Of a stretch of 7,317 nt of DNA, positions 1-6,129 are shown one piece after another. Each line of letters opens with the position of its first letter. Position 1 is the first letter of the stretch. A model generated the notes under the pieces. That model worked only from the letters and a program-made list of their open reading frames with translations. It was not told the DNA's origin and searched no databases. This stretch comes from Pseudomonadota bacterium. GTDB taxonomy: Bacteria > Pseudomonadota > Gammaproteobacteria > Pseudomonadales > Azotimanducaceae. Location of the stretch: assembly GCA_027621895.1 (NCBI GenBank), contig JAQCAK010000081.1, forward strand, positions 1 through 7,317, in the 5' to 3' direction. The position numbers and the translations under genes were made by a program.

Positions 1-1
1 G

Positions 2-67
2 AGGATCGCAGCACACTATGAAACGGAAGACGGTCTGCCGTTTCCCGAAGCAGCCACATTGGCTTAA
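2..67 (+). CDS. C-terminal end of a probable class I SAM-dependent methyltransferase (5' truncated)
   Basis: An open frame enters from the left edge and runs 21 codons to a TAA at 65-67. The tail reads ...HYETEDGLPFPEAATLA. The pattern aromatic-E-T-x-D-G-x-x-F-P-x-A is one I associate with the last strand of class I SAM-dependent methyltransferases (Methyltransf_11/25 type), where an 'ETADG..FP.A..L' tail is common. Nothing of the SAM-binding core is inside the window, so the family call rests on this tail alone. The stop codon overlaps the Shine-Dalgarno of the next gene and only 10 bases separate the two genes, so they are probably co-transcribed. The Met codon at 18, in another frame, lies inside this coding tail and is unlikely to be used. 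The alternative is an unrelated protein with a chance similarity. Confidence 0.5.
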   Translation, partial: RIAAHYETEDGLPFPEAATLA

Positions 68-71
68 GGAG
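66..71 (+). promoter_or_regulatory. Shine-Dalgarno AAGGAG deciding the GTG start at 78
   Basis: AAGGAG lies six bases upstream of a GTG at 78-80 that is in frame with the longer reading from the ATG at 18. The ATG at 18 has no comparable ribosome site and lies within the tail of the upstream gene. The GTG start gives a protein beginning MNFYDQL..., with the first helix right at the N-terminus, as is usual for this family. Confidence 0.75.
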
Positions 72-77
72 TTAGCA

Positions 78-758
78 GTGAATTTTTACGATCAACTTGT
101 CAGTGAAACCGAGGCGGAGCGCCAGTACCTGCTGTCAGCACCGATTATTGCCGATGTGCTTGTGGGTAAGTTCAACCTCAATACCTACATTGCTTTCCTC
201 AACCAGGCTTACCAGCATGTTCGCCATACGGTACCACTGCTGATGCAGGCCGGGGCGAGGCTGGGCCCGGGGCAACTCTGGTTGCAGCCGGCAGTGGCAG
301 AGTACATTGAGGAAGAAGCCGGCCACGAGCAGTGGATTCTTAATGACCTCGAAACCTGTGGCTGTTCACGCCGGGACTATGAGCGTGCGATGCCGCATTT
401 CGAGTCAGAGATGCTGGTCTCCTACCTTTATGACACGGTGCAGCGGGGTAACCCGGTCGGCATATTCGGCATGGTGCTGGTGCTGGAAGGCACCAGTGCA
501 AACCTCGCTCCCCAGGTCGCAGAAATCGTGCAGGGAAAACTCGGCCTGCCCAACAAGGCCATGAGTTACCTGCGCAGTCACGGCGTACTCGACCAGGACC
601 ATATCCGGGGATTCGAGGAAACCATGAATCGAATCGACGATGAGCAGGATCGTGAAGCCATTATCCATGTCGCCAGGAATGTCTACCGACTCTACGGAAA
701 CGTCTATCGCATGATTCCGGAACGTGCTGCGATGCTTGATGAGCAGGCGGCCGCATGA
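78..758 (+). CDS. Heme-oxygenase-like fold (TenA/PqqC-type) putative iron-containing redox enzyme
   Basis: A 226-residue all-alpha protein if started at the GTG at 78; a longer 246-residue reading from ATG 18 is less likely. It resembles the TenA/PqqC/'iron-containing redox enzyme' superfamily, often misannotated as TenA transcriptional regulator. Numbered from the GTG, an acidic run E78-E80 precedes H83 (EEEAGHEQW), E137 sits in LVLEGTS, and H168, D172 and H175 lie in SHGVLDQDH. The spacings H83-54-E137-31-H168-4-D172-3-H175 closely match the ligand pattern I recall for heme-oxygenase-like diiron oxidases such as CADD and UndA, which PqqC and TenA lack. This suggests an O2-dependent dimetal (Fe/Fe or Mn/Fe) oxidase; the substrate is unknown. 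No signal peptide is seen, so it is cytoplasmic. Its stop overlaps the next gene's ATG (ATGA), implying translational coupling to the dehydrogenase. The superfamily call is firm; the dimetal chemistry is inferred. Confidence 0.85.
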   Translation: MNFYDQLVSETEAERQYLLSAPIIADVLVGKFNLNTYIAFLNQAYQHVRHTVPLLMQAGARLGPGQLWLQPAVAEYIEEEAGHEQWILNDLETCGCSRRDYERAMPHFESEMLVSYLYDTVQRGNPVGIFGMVLVLEGTSANLAPQVAEIVQGKLGLPNKAMSYLRSHGVLDQDHIRGFEETMNRIDDEQDREAIIHVARNVYRLYGNVYRMIPERAAMLDEQAAA

Positions 759-1507
759 AGCTTTCTGAAGCAAGGATACTGTTGACAGGCGCGTCCGGCG
801 GTATCGGCTCGGCGCTGGCGGAATGCCTGCAGGATGAAGGCGCGGATCTGCTGCTGCATGCCAATCGGCATGTTTCTGCGCTCCATGGGTCCGCGACCGT
901 TCAGGGAGATCTGTCGACGCCGGAAGGCACAGCGAACGTGGTCTCTGCTGCCGTGGCCTGTGACATCAACGTATTGATCAATAATTGCGGGATCAACCAG
1001 TTCTCGGCGTTTGAAGACGCCGATATCGAACGTCTTGTGAGCGTCAATGTGACCGGCCCCATGGTGTTGACTCAGAAGCTTCTGCCACACCTGAAAGCCT
1101 GCCCGGCGGCAACCATACTGAACGTGGGTTCAACCTTCGGCCAGATCGGTTTTCCTGGATATGTCACCTACTGTGCGACCAAGCACGCGATCAAGGGTTT
1201 CAGCGAGGCACTGAGACGGGAGCTGGCAGACAGCAGTGTCACGGTCCTGCACGTATCTCCCAGGGCAACCAATACCGCCATGAACTCTGCCCAGGTCAAT
1301 GATCTGAATCTGGCGCTGGGCACTGGCAGCGACGAGCCCGACTACCTGGCCAGGAAGATCGTCCGGGCGCTGGCAACAGGCAAGGATCGCTTGCAGATGG
1401 GCGGCCCTGAAAAAGCCCAGGTAAAACTGAATTCGCTGTTCCCCGGGATTGTTGATGCAGTGCTTGCCAGGCAGCTGCCGACAATTCGCGACCATTACAC
1501 AAGGTAG
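755..1507 (+). CDS. Short-chain dehydrogenase/reductase (classical SDR)
   Basis: A 250-residue NAD(P)-dependent oxidoreductase of usual classical-SDR length. Visible motifs are the cofactor-binding TGASGGIG at 11-18, an acidic GDL at 51-53, NNCG at 76-79 (variant of NNAG), catalytic-tetrad N98 in the NVTG strand, S126 in VGST, and Y139-x-x-x-K143 in YCATK. All catalytic residues are present, so it should be active. After the catalytic segment the usual P-G turn reads SPRATNTAMN (168-177), with Arg for Gly. I recall a 'PRAT.T..N' turn as a signature of one proteobacterial SDR subgroup, so this is diagnostic rather than damage. The ATG overlaps the stop of the heme-oxygenase-like gene by 4 bp and has no strong ribosome site of its own, so coupled translation is likely. 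The pairing suggests it reduces or oxidises a carbonyl/alcohol in the same pathway; substrate unknown. No membrane segment or signal is seen. Confidence 0.93.
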   Translation: MKLSEARILLTGASGGIGSALAECLQDEGADLLLHANRHVSALHGSATVQGDLSTPEGTANVVSAAVACDINVLINNCGINQFSAFEDADIERLVSVNVTGPMVLTQKLLPHLKACPAATILNVGSTFGQIGFPGYVTYCATKHAIKGFSEALRRELADSSVTVLHVSPRATNTAMNSAQVNDLNLALGTGSDEPDYLARKIVRALATGKDRLQMGGPEKAQVKLNSLFPGIVDAVLARQLPTIRDHYTR

Positions 1508-1508
1508 C

Positions 1509-1533
1509 GGTATCGACGGCTCCCGTCGATACC
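1509..1533 (+). repeat. Perfect 11-bp inverted repeat (hairpin) just after the SDR stop
   Basis: GGTATCGACGG, loop CTC, then CCGTCGATACC: a perfect 11-bp stem with a 3-base loop starting two bases after the SDR stop codon. No T-run follows (the next bases are CGACCTGATTG), so it is not a textbook intrinsic terminator on either strand. It could be a partial terminator, an mRNA-stabilising or processing hairpin separating the redox genes from the TPR gene, or an operator. The stem itself is certain; its role is not. Confidence 0.6.
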
Positions 1534-1569
1534 CGACCTGATTGTCTGAAACACGAGAGGAGAAATCTC

Positions 1570-2199
1570 ATGAAACTTTTAATCAATCTGCTGGCAGTGG
1601 TTTTTCTCTGTCAGATCAACACGGTTTACGCCGCGGATATCGCGGCATTGCAGTCCCGCTGGGCAGAGGCGAACTACGAGATCACCGGTGACGACCAGGC
1701 CGCGGCATTTGAATCACTGATTGCTGATGTCAATGCGGCAGTGGCTGCTGAACCGGGTAATCCTGACCTGCTTATCTGGAAGGCCATTATTGAGAGTACC
1801 TATGCGGGCAAGACATCAGGTCTTTCGGCGCTGTCGCTGGTGAAATCAGCGCGCAGTGCGCTCGAAGATGCGATGGGAATTGACCCCATGGCTTTGAACG
1901 GGTCTGCCTACACCAGTCTCGGCGCGCTCTACTACCAGGTTCCACCCTGGCCCATCGCCTTCGGCAGCAGCAAAAAGGCCAGGCAGTACCTGGAGAAAGC
2001 GCTGGAAATCAATCCGGATGGTATCGACTCCAACTACTTCTATGGCGCCTTTATGGTGGAGGAGCAGGAGTATGATGCGGCAAAGCGGGCGCTTGAGAAG
2101 GCCCTGCAGGCTCCTGATCGTCCCGATCGACCCATCGCTGATCGCGGGCGGCGTGAGGAAATCCGTTCGCTGTTAAACCGTATCGCTGACAAGGTGTGA
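1570..2199 (+). CDS. Exported TPR-repeat protein, function unknown
   Basis: A 209-residue protein with a Sec signal peptide: MKLL, a hydrophobic core to about residue 18, and probable cleavage after VYA (21|22), giving a periplasmic product. There is no lipobox cysteine at the cleavage point. Helical tetratricopeptide-like repeats follow, clearest at about 113-147 (AYTSLGALYY ... ARQYLEKALEINP) and 153-183 (DSNYFYGAFMVEEQEYDAAKRALEKAL), with more degenerate helices at 40-105. The linker YYQVPPWPIAFG (121-132), followed by KKA, resembles an uncharacterised family of small proteobacterial TPR proteins I recall. TPRs mediate protein contacts; no enzyme motif is seen. A strong ribosome site, GAGGAG (1557-1562), lies seven bases before the ATG. 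It is 62 bp downstream of the SDR, with a hairpin between, so it may be expressed with the upstream genes or partly uncoupled. No convincing promoter was found in the gap. Confidence 0.85.
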   Translation: MKLLINLLAVVFLCQINTVYAADIAALQSRWAEANYEITGDDQAAAFESLIADVNAAVAAEPGNPDLLIWKAIIESTYAGKTSGLSALSLVKSARSALEDAMGIDPMALNGSAYTSLGALYYQVPPWPIAFGSSKKARQYLEKALEINPDGIDSNYFYGAFMVEEQEYDAAKRALEKALQAPDRPDRPIADRGRREEIRSLLNRIADKV

Positions 2200-2210
2200 T
2201 CAACAGATCA
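2197..2210. other. Convergent gene junction with palindromic overlap of the two stop codons
   Basis: The TPR gene's TGA (2197-2199) and the receptor gene's stop (TCA on the + strand, 2208-2210) form the outer bases of a small inverted repeat, TGATC-AACA-GATCA. The 8 bp between the genes leave no room for a separate terminator. The 5-bp stem is too short to act as a good terminator by itself. Confidence 0.5.
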
Positions 2211-4457
2211 GAAACGCCAGAAAACATCCGCAAAAGGCGCGATGGGCAGTGCGCTGGTTGAAGACTCAACCAATTCGCTGCCCTTCATGGCATAGCTGGA
2301 TCCCACCTGATTTTCGCGGTTCAGCAGGTTCGTTATACCGAGTTCCAGTCTGAGTTCGCTGTTGTTCAGCTGCCAGCGCCGGTGCAGTTTTATATCGACG
2401 CTCAGGTAGTCGGGCAGGCGCAGGCTGTTTCTGACCGGGGGCGCCGGGCTGTTCAGCGCCAGCCTTGTGGTGGGCCATCCTGAATGGTAGCTGGCCTCGG
2501 CAGTGACCTGCCAGTCGCGCAGTTTCCTGGACAGGCCCAGGTTTGCAGAATGTTTCTGGTCTGCACTGCGACGCACGGACCGTCCGTTCACTGTCTCCTC
2601 TACCTCCGCGCGGGTGTAGTTAAACCACCATTCGTTTCTGCCCTGAATCCCGGACAGGGAAAGCTCTACGCCACGGGCGGTGACGCTGCCCGGCGTGACC
2701 AGCCAGCGATCAACCTGCAGTTCCGGCACCAGGGTCAGTGTTTGTGAAAGATTCTCGAAGTAGGGAGCCGTGTTCCAGGTTTTCTTGTGGTACAGGTCCA
2801 GCCTTAAATCCATTGCACCCAGGGGCCGGGCATAACTCAGCACCCGATGAGTGGCCTCCTGTGGTGCAGGGAAGGTATCCACACCATCGCTGATATCCAG
2901 CTCGTGAATCCCGGGAACCTGGTTGAACTCACCCCAGCTCGCTCGCAGATCACCGCCGAGAAACGGATGTATCAGCAGGCTGAATCTGGGTGTCACTTCA
3001 GTCTGGAAACTGCCCTCAACGTAGTCCTGGCTGTCAGCGCGAAGGCCGGCCTCGACGTAGATCGACCGGGCGAGTGGTATCTTGAGACTGGCGTAAAGCG
3101 ACGCGTGAGATCCGTAGTAGCTTCGGTGCAGGTCGATCTCGGCAGGACGCATATAGTTCGAGATGCCAGCGAATGCAGGATCAATAGAGAGCTCCGATTC
3201 AAATCCATATTCAGCATCCAGATAACGGTAGCCAGCACCGATTTCCAGTCTTGAGCGTCCCAGGTACAGGACTTCACTGTGGTTCAGCAAATAGACCCGG
3301 AATTCCTGGTCATCTTCGAGTTCACCGGAGACCATGCCGGGTTTTTCAACGTATCCCTCGCGGTCATCCTTGATCGTGGCAAAACCCAGGCGGGTCTCGG
3401 CAGTGGAACCGTTGGCGCGTTCCCGCTGAAGGGTGAACCACAGGTAGGTGTTGCCGTAGGTGGAGTGCGCTGCCTCGGTTTCACTGGAGTTGTTGATCGT
3501 AATGTCATCACCGAACCAGAGCAGGCTGGTCGACAGTCGGGTGCCTGTCCCCAGTTCCGAGTCCATGGAGAAATAAAGATCGCTGAAGGCGGGGCTGCCC
3601 AGTTCTGTTTCAGCCAGGCGACCGATCAGGTCAATCGTGCTGCGCCTGACACTGAGCAGATAGTCCTGGCCCATCAGTGAGCCACTCTGCAGCCATGAGG
3701 CGGTGTAAAGCCCCATGCCGAGTTCAGTGAACGGTTCCAATTCTGCGGGACGCACAGTTTCGATATCCAGCACACCACTGAGCCTGTCGCCGTAGCGGGC
3801 AGGAAATCCCCCGGTGATAAAGTCGAGGCTGGATACCAGGCGGTTGTCGAGTACCGAGAACAACTGGTTGAAGCGGTTCAGGTGGAAGGGCTCGTAAAGC
3901 CGCATGCCGTCAAGGAGGATCAGGGTCTCGTTTTCACGGCCACCGCGAATGGCTGACCGGCTGGACACGCCATTGCTGGCAGCACCTGGAAGACGGCTGG
4001 TAACCCGGAACGCATCGTTGGCCACAACCGCCCGATTCTTCAGGCTCTCCCGGTCCAGGTGCATGGCGGGGGTCACGTGATTCAGCTTGAACTCGTGGAG
4101 GCTGGACGTTACGACGATTTCCTCGATTGCGACAGTATCGGGAAAGGTTAGTGGGTCGATGGGCCCTCGGACCTCCACGGGCCGTCGAACAACAAGCAGG
4201 CGGTCGCCCTGCGCGGGCTTCAGATCCAGCTGGTAGGCATGCAGCACGTCCAGCAGCTTGTCGCGAGTGATGGGCTGCTCTGTCTCGAAAGTGACCTTGA
4301 AACGTGGACGGACCAGCGCCGTGCTGTAGATGATGTCGAAACCCTGTTCATTGGCCAGGGACAGGTACCTGGCCAGGGACACTGTCTGGTTTTCAGCCCG
4401 GGTGGTGGCCGGATTTAAGGAGAGCCCTATCAGAAGGCCGACTAACAGGTACCGCAC
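2208..4457 (-). CDS. TonB-dependent outer-membrane receptor with N-terminal STN signalling domain
   Basis: A 749-residue receptor/transducer. A signal peptide (MRYLLVGLLIGLSLNPATTRA, 1-21) is followed by an STN (secretin/TonB short N-terminal) domain at about 25-92 (SLARYLSLANEQGFDIIYST ... LLVVRR). Next come a TonB-box-like EEIVVTSS (112-119), a plug at about 125-235, and a beta-barrel to the end. The last residue is Phe, preceded by W-R, as expected for BAM-assembled barrels. The plug contains RGGRENETLILLDG (171-184), PFHL (190-193) and GGFPARYGDRLSGVLDI (216-232). That is a type I associate with Bacteroidota TonB receptors rather than FecA/FpvA siderophore plugs, so the ligand is uncertain. 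Its place 15 bp after an anti-sigma gene, and the STN domain, indicate a cell-surface signalling transducer. The start is GTG with no clear ribosome site, in frame with the preceding stop, so expression may depend on coupling. It is intact. Confidence 0.95.
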   Translation of the reverse strand: MRYLLVGLLIGLSLNPATTRAENQTVSLARYLSLANEQGFDIIYSTALVRPRFKVTFETEQPITRDKLLDVLHAYQLDLKPAQGDRLLVVRRPVEVRGPIDPLTFPDTVAIEEIVVTSSLHEFKLNHVTPAMHLDRESLKNRAVVANDAFRVTSRLPGAASNGVSSRSAIRGGRENETLILLDGMRLYEPFHLNRFNQLFSVLDNRLVSSLDFITGGFPARYGDRLSGVLDIETVRPAELEPFTELGMGLYTASWLQSGSLMGQDYLLSVRRSTIDLIGRLAETELGSPAFSDLYFSMDSELGTGTRLSTSLLWFGDDITINNSSETEAAHSTYGNTYLWFTLQRERANGSTAETRLGFATIKDDREGYVEKPGMVSGELEDDQEFRVYLLNHSEVLYLGRSRLEIGAGYRYLDAEYGFESELSIDPAFAGISNYMRPAEIDLHRSYYGSHASLYASLKIPLARSIYVEAGLRADSQDYVEGSFQTEVTPRFSLLIHPFLGGDLRASWGEFNQVPGIHELDISDGVDTFPAPQEATHRVLSYARPLGAMDLRLDLYHKKTWNTAPYFENLSQTLTLVPELQVDRWLVTPGSVTARGVELSLSGIQGRNEWWFNYTRAEVEETVNGRSVRRSADQKHSANLGLSRKLRDWQVTAEASYHSGWPTTRLALNSPAPPVRNSLRLPDYLSVDIKLHRRWQLNNSELRLELGITNLLNRENQVGSSYAMKGSELVESSTSALPIAPFADVFWRF

Positions 4458-4472
4458 TGGAGCAAACAGCCA

Positions 4473-5489
4473 TCATCTGGAGGTCAGGTCCACCATGATA
4501 ACGTTTTCAGCGCTGTCTATCAGTTCAAGATCTGTCGCCGGCAGCACATGGCTGAGCGACTCGGTAGCGCCCAGGTTACTGATGGATCCGCTCAGACGGG
4601 ACTTTTCTGCGCTGGCCCTGGCCGGGGCGCTGGCGTAGTGCAGCTCTTTGCCCGTTTCCCGGGCTACCCATTGCAGATATTCATTAACCGGGCGTCCATC
4701 GATACTGAAAGCGGGTCTTGCAGACTCGGTCCAGTGCCATGAAGGATCGTGAATTGTCACGTTTTCCTCGGATACCAGGTTGTTTTCCGCGATCACGATT
4801 CTTTCACCAGGCTGCAACCTGTCTGCAAAGCCGTCATCGAAGATCTCGACCTCACCTTCCCGGACCTGCACGGACCAGCCGTCTTCCCCGGCTGTGACCA
4901 TGAACTGCGTGCCGATATCTCGTGCCGTACCGTACTCGGTGGCAATGGCGAACTGGCTGTCTTTAACCTGGTGGTAGGAGTCTGCATAAATGGATCCTGT
5001 CATCAGGCTGATGTTGTCGGCGTCGGCCAACGAAATCACCGTGCCGCTGGCCAGGCGGGTATTCATGTTATTGCTGAGCGTCAGTGAAACCGGCTGATCT
5101 GCCTTCAGGAAGGTACCTGCCGGGAAATCAACGCTGCTTGCAGCCTGCCAGGTGATGCCATCGGCGGAGGTCTGCAGGCGCGCAGTCATTGAGGCGACGT
5201 CGAGTTCGACATCCAGGGTCGCAACAATCGCAGCCTCCTGGGGCGTCGTCTGTAACAGGCTGCCGAGGTAGACCGTTCCTGAAATTGCAGCAACCGCGGC
5301 GGCGATCCTGAGCCAGTTGCGACTGGGACCGGCAGTGGTTTTCCCGCCCACGGCTTCGTCCTGCCATGCCTGGTAGACATTGGCCCGGACCCGGGCCGTC
5401 ATCTCTTCGGGTGGGGTCTCCAGCGGTCCCACTCGTTCCAGAATTGTCTGGATATCCTGTTCCGTGAGCGTTTCTTTTTCCTGACTCAT
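4473..5489 (-). CDS. FecR-type transmembrane anti-sigma factor
   Basis: A 338-residue single-pass inner-membrane regulator. Residues 1-57 are hydrophilic and should be the cytoplasmic sigma-binding part. A transmembrane helix spans about 59-79 (NWLRIAAAVAAISGTVYLGSLL). The FecR domain lies at about 120-215 (FPAGTFLKADQPVSL ... EVEIF). It contains G193-T194 in DIGTQF, matching the Gly-Thr at which some FecR-like anti-sigmas (for example FoxR) self-cleave. A further domain at about 262-336 (FSIDGRPVNEYLQWVARET ... VIMVDL) looks STN-like, as in FecR C-termini that bind the receptor's signalling domain. The ATG starts 1 bp after the sigma stop, with AGGAGA (5496-5501) six bases upstream, inside the sigma gene. 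The order sigma, anti-sigma, receptor is the classical cell-surface signalling layout. It should hold the sigma factor inactive until the receptor signals. The N-terminus does not show an obvious DUF4880 motif. Confidence 0.93.
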   Translation of the reverse strand: MSQEKETLTEQDIQTILERVGPLETPPEEMTARVRANVYQAWQDEAVGGKTTAGPSRNWLRIAAAVAAISGTVYLGSLLQTTPQEAAIVATLDVELDVASMTARLQTSADGITWQAASSVDFPAGTFLKADQPVSLTLSNNMNTRLASGTVISLADADNISLMTGSIYADSYHQVKDSQFAIATEYGTARDIGTQFMVTAGEDGWSVQVREGEVEIFDDGFADRLQPGERIVIAENNLVSEENVTIHDPSWHWTESARPAFSIDGRPVNEYLQWVARETGKELHYASAPARASAEKSRLSGSISNLGATESLSHVLPATDLELIDSAENVIMVDLTSR

Positions 5490-5490
5490 C

Positions 5491-6114
5491 TCATGTCTCC
5501 TGGCCGGGATAGCCCAGCTGGGGTGAAACCTGCTTTATCGCGCTCTTAAACGCGGACCTGGCTCGTGCCAGCAGGGATTGTGCGGCCAGGTCGGTCGTGT
5601 CCAGTCTCTCCGCGATCTCGGTCACCGACAGCCCGAGGATGTATTTCCATTCCAGAGCCTGACCGTAATTGCCGGGCAGGAAGTCCAGAATTTCAACGAT
5701 GAGCTGCCTGATCTGTGTGGATTCGTAGTCATCGTCGGGCGAATCCAGGCTTTCAAGCTGCTCCAGGATTGGCCTGATACCGTCATCATCGGCGGGCACC
5801 TCGGGCGCACGCCGGGCATGCTTTCTGTAGTGCATGTTGATCTCGTTCCTGCATATCTGGCAGAGCCAGGTAAACATGGCTGCTTCTCCGCGGTAACTGG
5901 CAATGCTTCGCATCGCGTTCATCATGGTGGTCTGTACGATATCCTCGATGGCCGAATCGTCGTCCATCCTGGATTTCGCGAAGCGGAACAGGCGCGGGAA
6001 GTACTGGTTGAAGAACTCATTGAACTTCTGCTCGTCACCCGCGATGAGTGCCTGCGCGAGCGCAAGATCATCCTTGTGTGCCACGTTACCTGCCACGAGG
6101 TTGTTCCGTTTCAA
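5491..6114 (-). CDS. ECF-type RNA polymerase sigma factor
   Basis: A sigma-70 family protein of 207 residues from the TTG at 6114. Sigma region 2 is at about 31-100: FFNQYFPRLFRFA, the core-binding AIEDIVQTTM (55-64), and promoter-melting FTWLCQICRNEINMHYRK (81-98). A short acidic linker (about 103-135, rich in Asp/Glu) replaces region 3. Region 4 is at about 136-192, with FLPGNYGQALEWKYILGLS and the HTH VTEIAERLDTTDLAAQSLLARAR. Absence of regions 1 and 3 makes it ECF. It is co-transcribed with the anti-sigma (1-bp gap) and the receptor. The start is not ATG: TTG 6114, GTG 6096 and GTG 6084 are all in frame. GTG 6096 has a modest GGAA (6104-6107) seven bases upstream and would give MAGNVAHKDDLALAQAL..., so the true start may be 6 codons in. 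It probably directs transcription of its own operon or of the receptor; target promoters are not visible. Confidence 0.94.
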   Translation of the reverse strand: MKRNNLVAGNVAHKDDLALAQALIAGDEQKFNEFFNQYFPRLFRFAKSRMDDDSAIEDIVQTTMMNAMRSIASYRGEAAMFTWLCQICRNEINMHYRKHARRAPEVPADDDGIRPILEQLESLDSPDDDYESTQIRQLIVEILDFLPGNYGQALEWKYILGLSVTEIAERLDTTDLAAQSLLARARSAFKSAIKQVSPQLGYPGQET

Positions 6115-6129
6115 CGTTAGAGGGGGGAT

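Noticed and set aside
1168..1290. SDR inactivated by the loss of the P-G motif (SPR instead of SPG)
   Set aside because: The Ser-Tyr-Lys and Asn catalytic residues are all intact, and 'PRAT' after the active site appears to be a normal subgroup feature.
2116..2128. Small inverted repeat GATCG-TCC-CGATC near the end of the TPR gene as a terminator
   Set aside because: The stem is 5 bp, within coding sequence (RPDRPIADRG), with no T-run; repeated GATCG is explained by Asp/Arg codons.
2847..3254. A 135-codon + strand open frame inside the receptor gene
   Set aside because: It is the antisense shadow of a clear TonB-receptor coding sequence, has no recognisable domain and no ribosome site worth naming.
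5578..6120. A 180-codon + strand open frame opposite the sigma factor
   Set aside because: The minus-strand product has unmistakable ECF region 2 and 4 motifs; the opposite frame has none.
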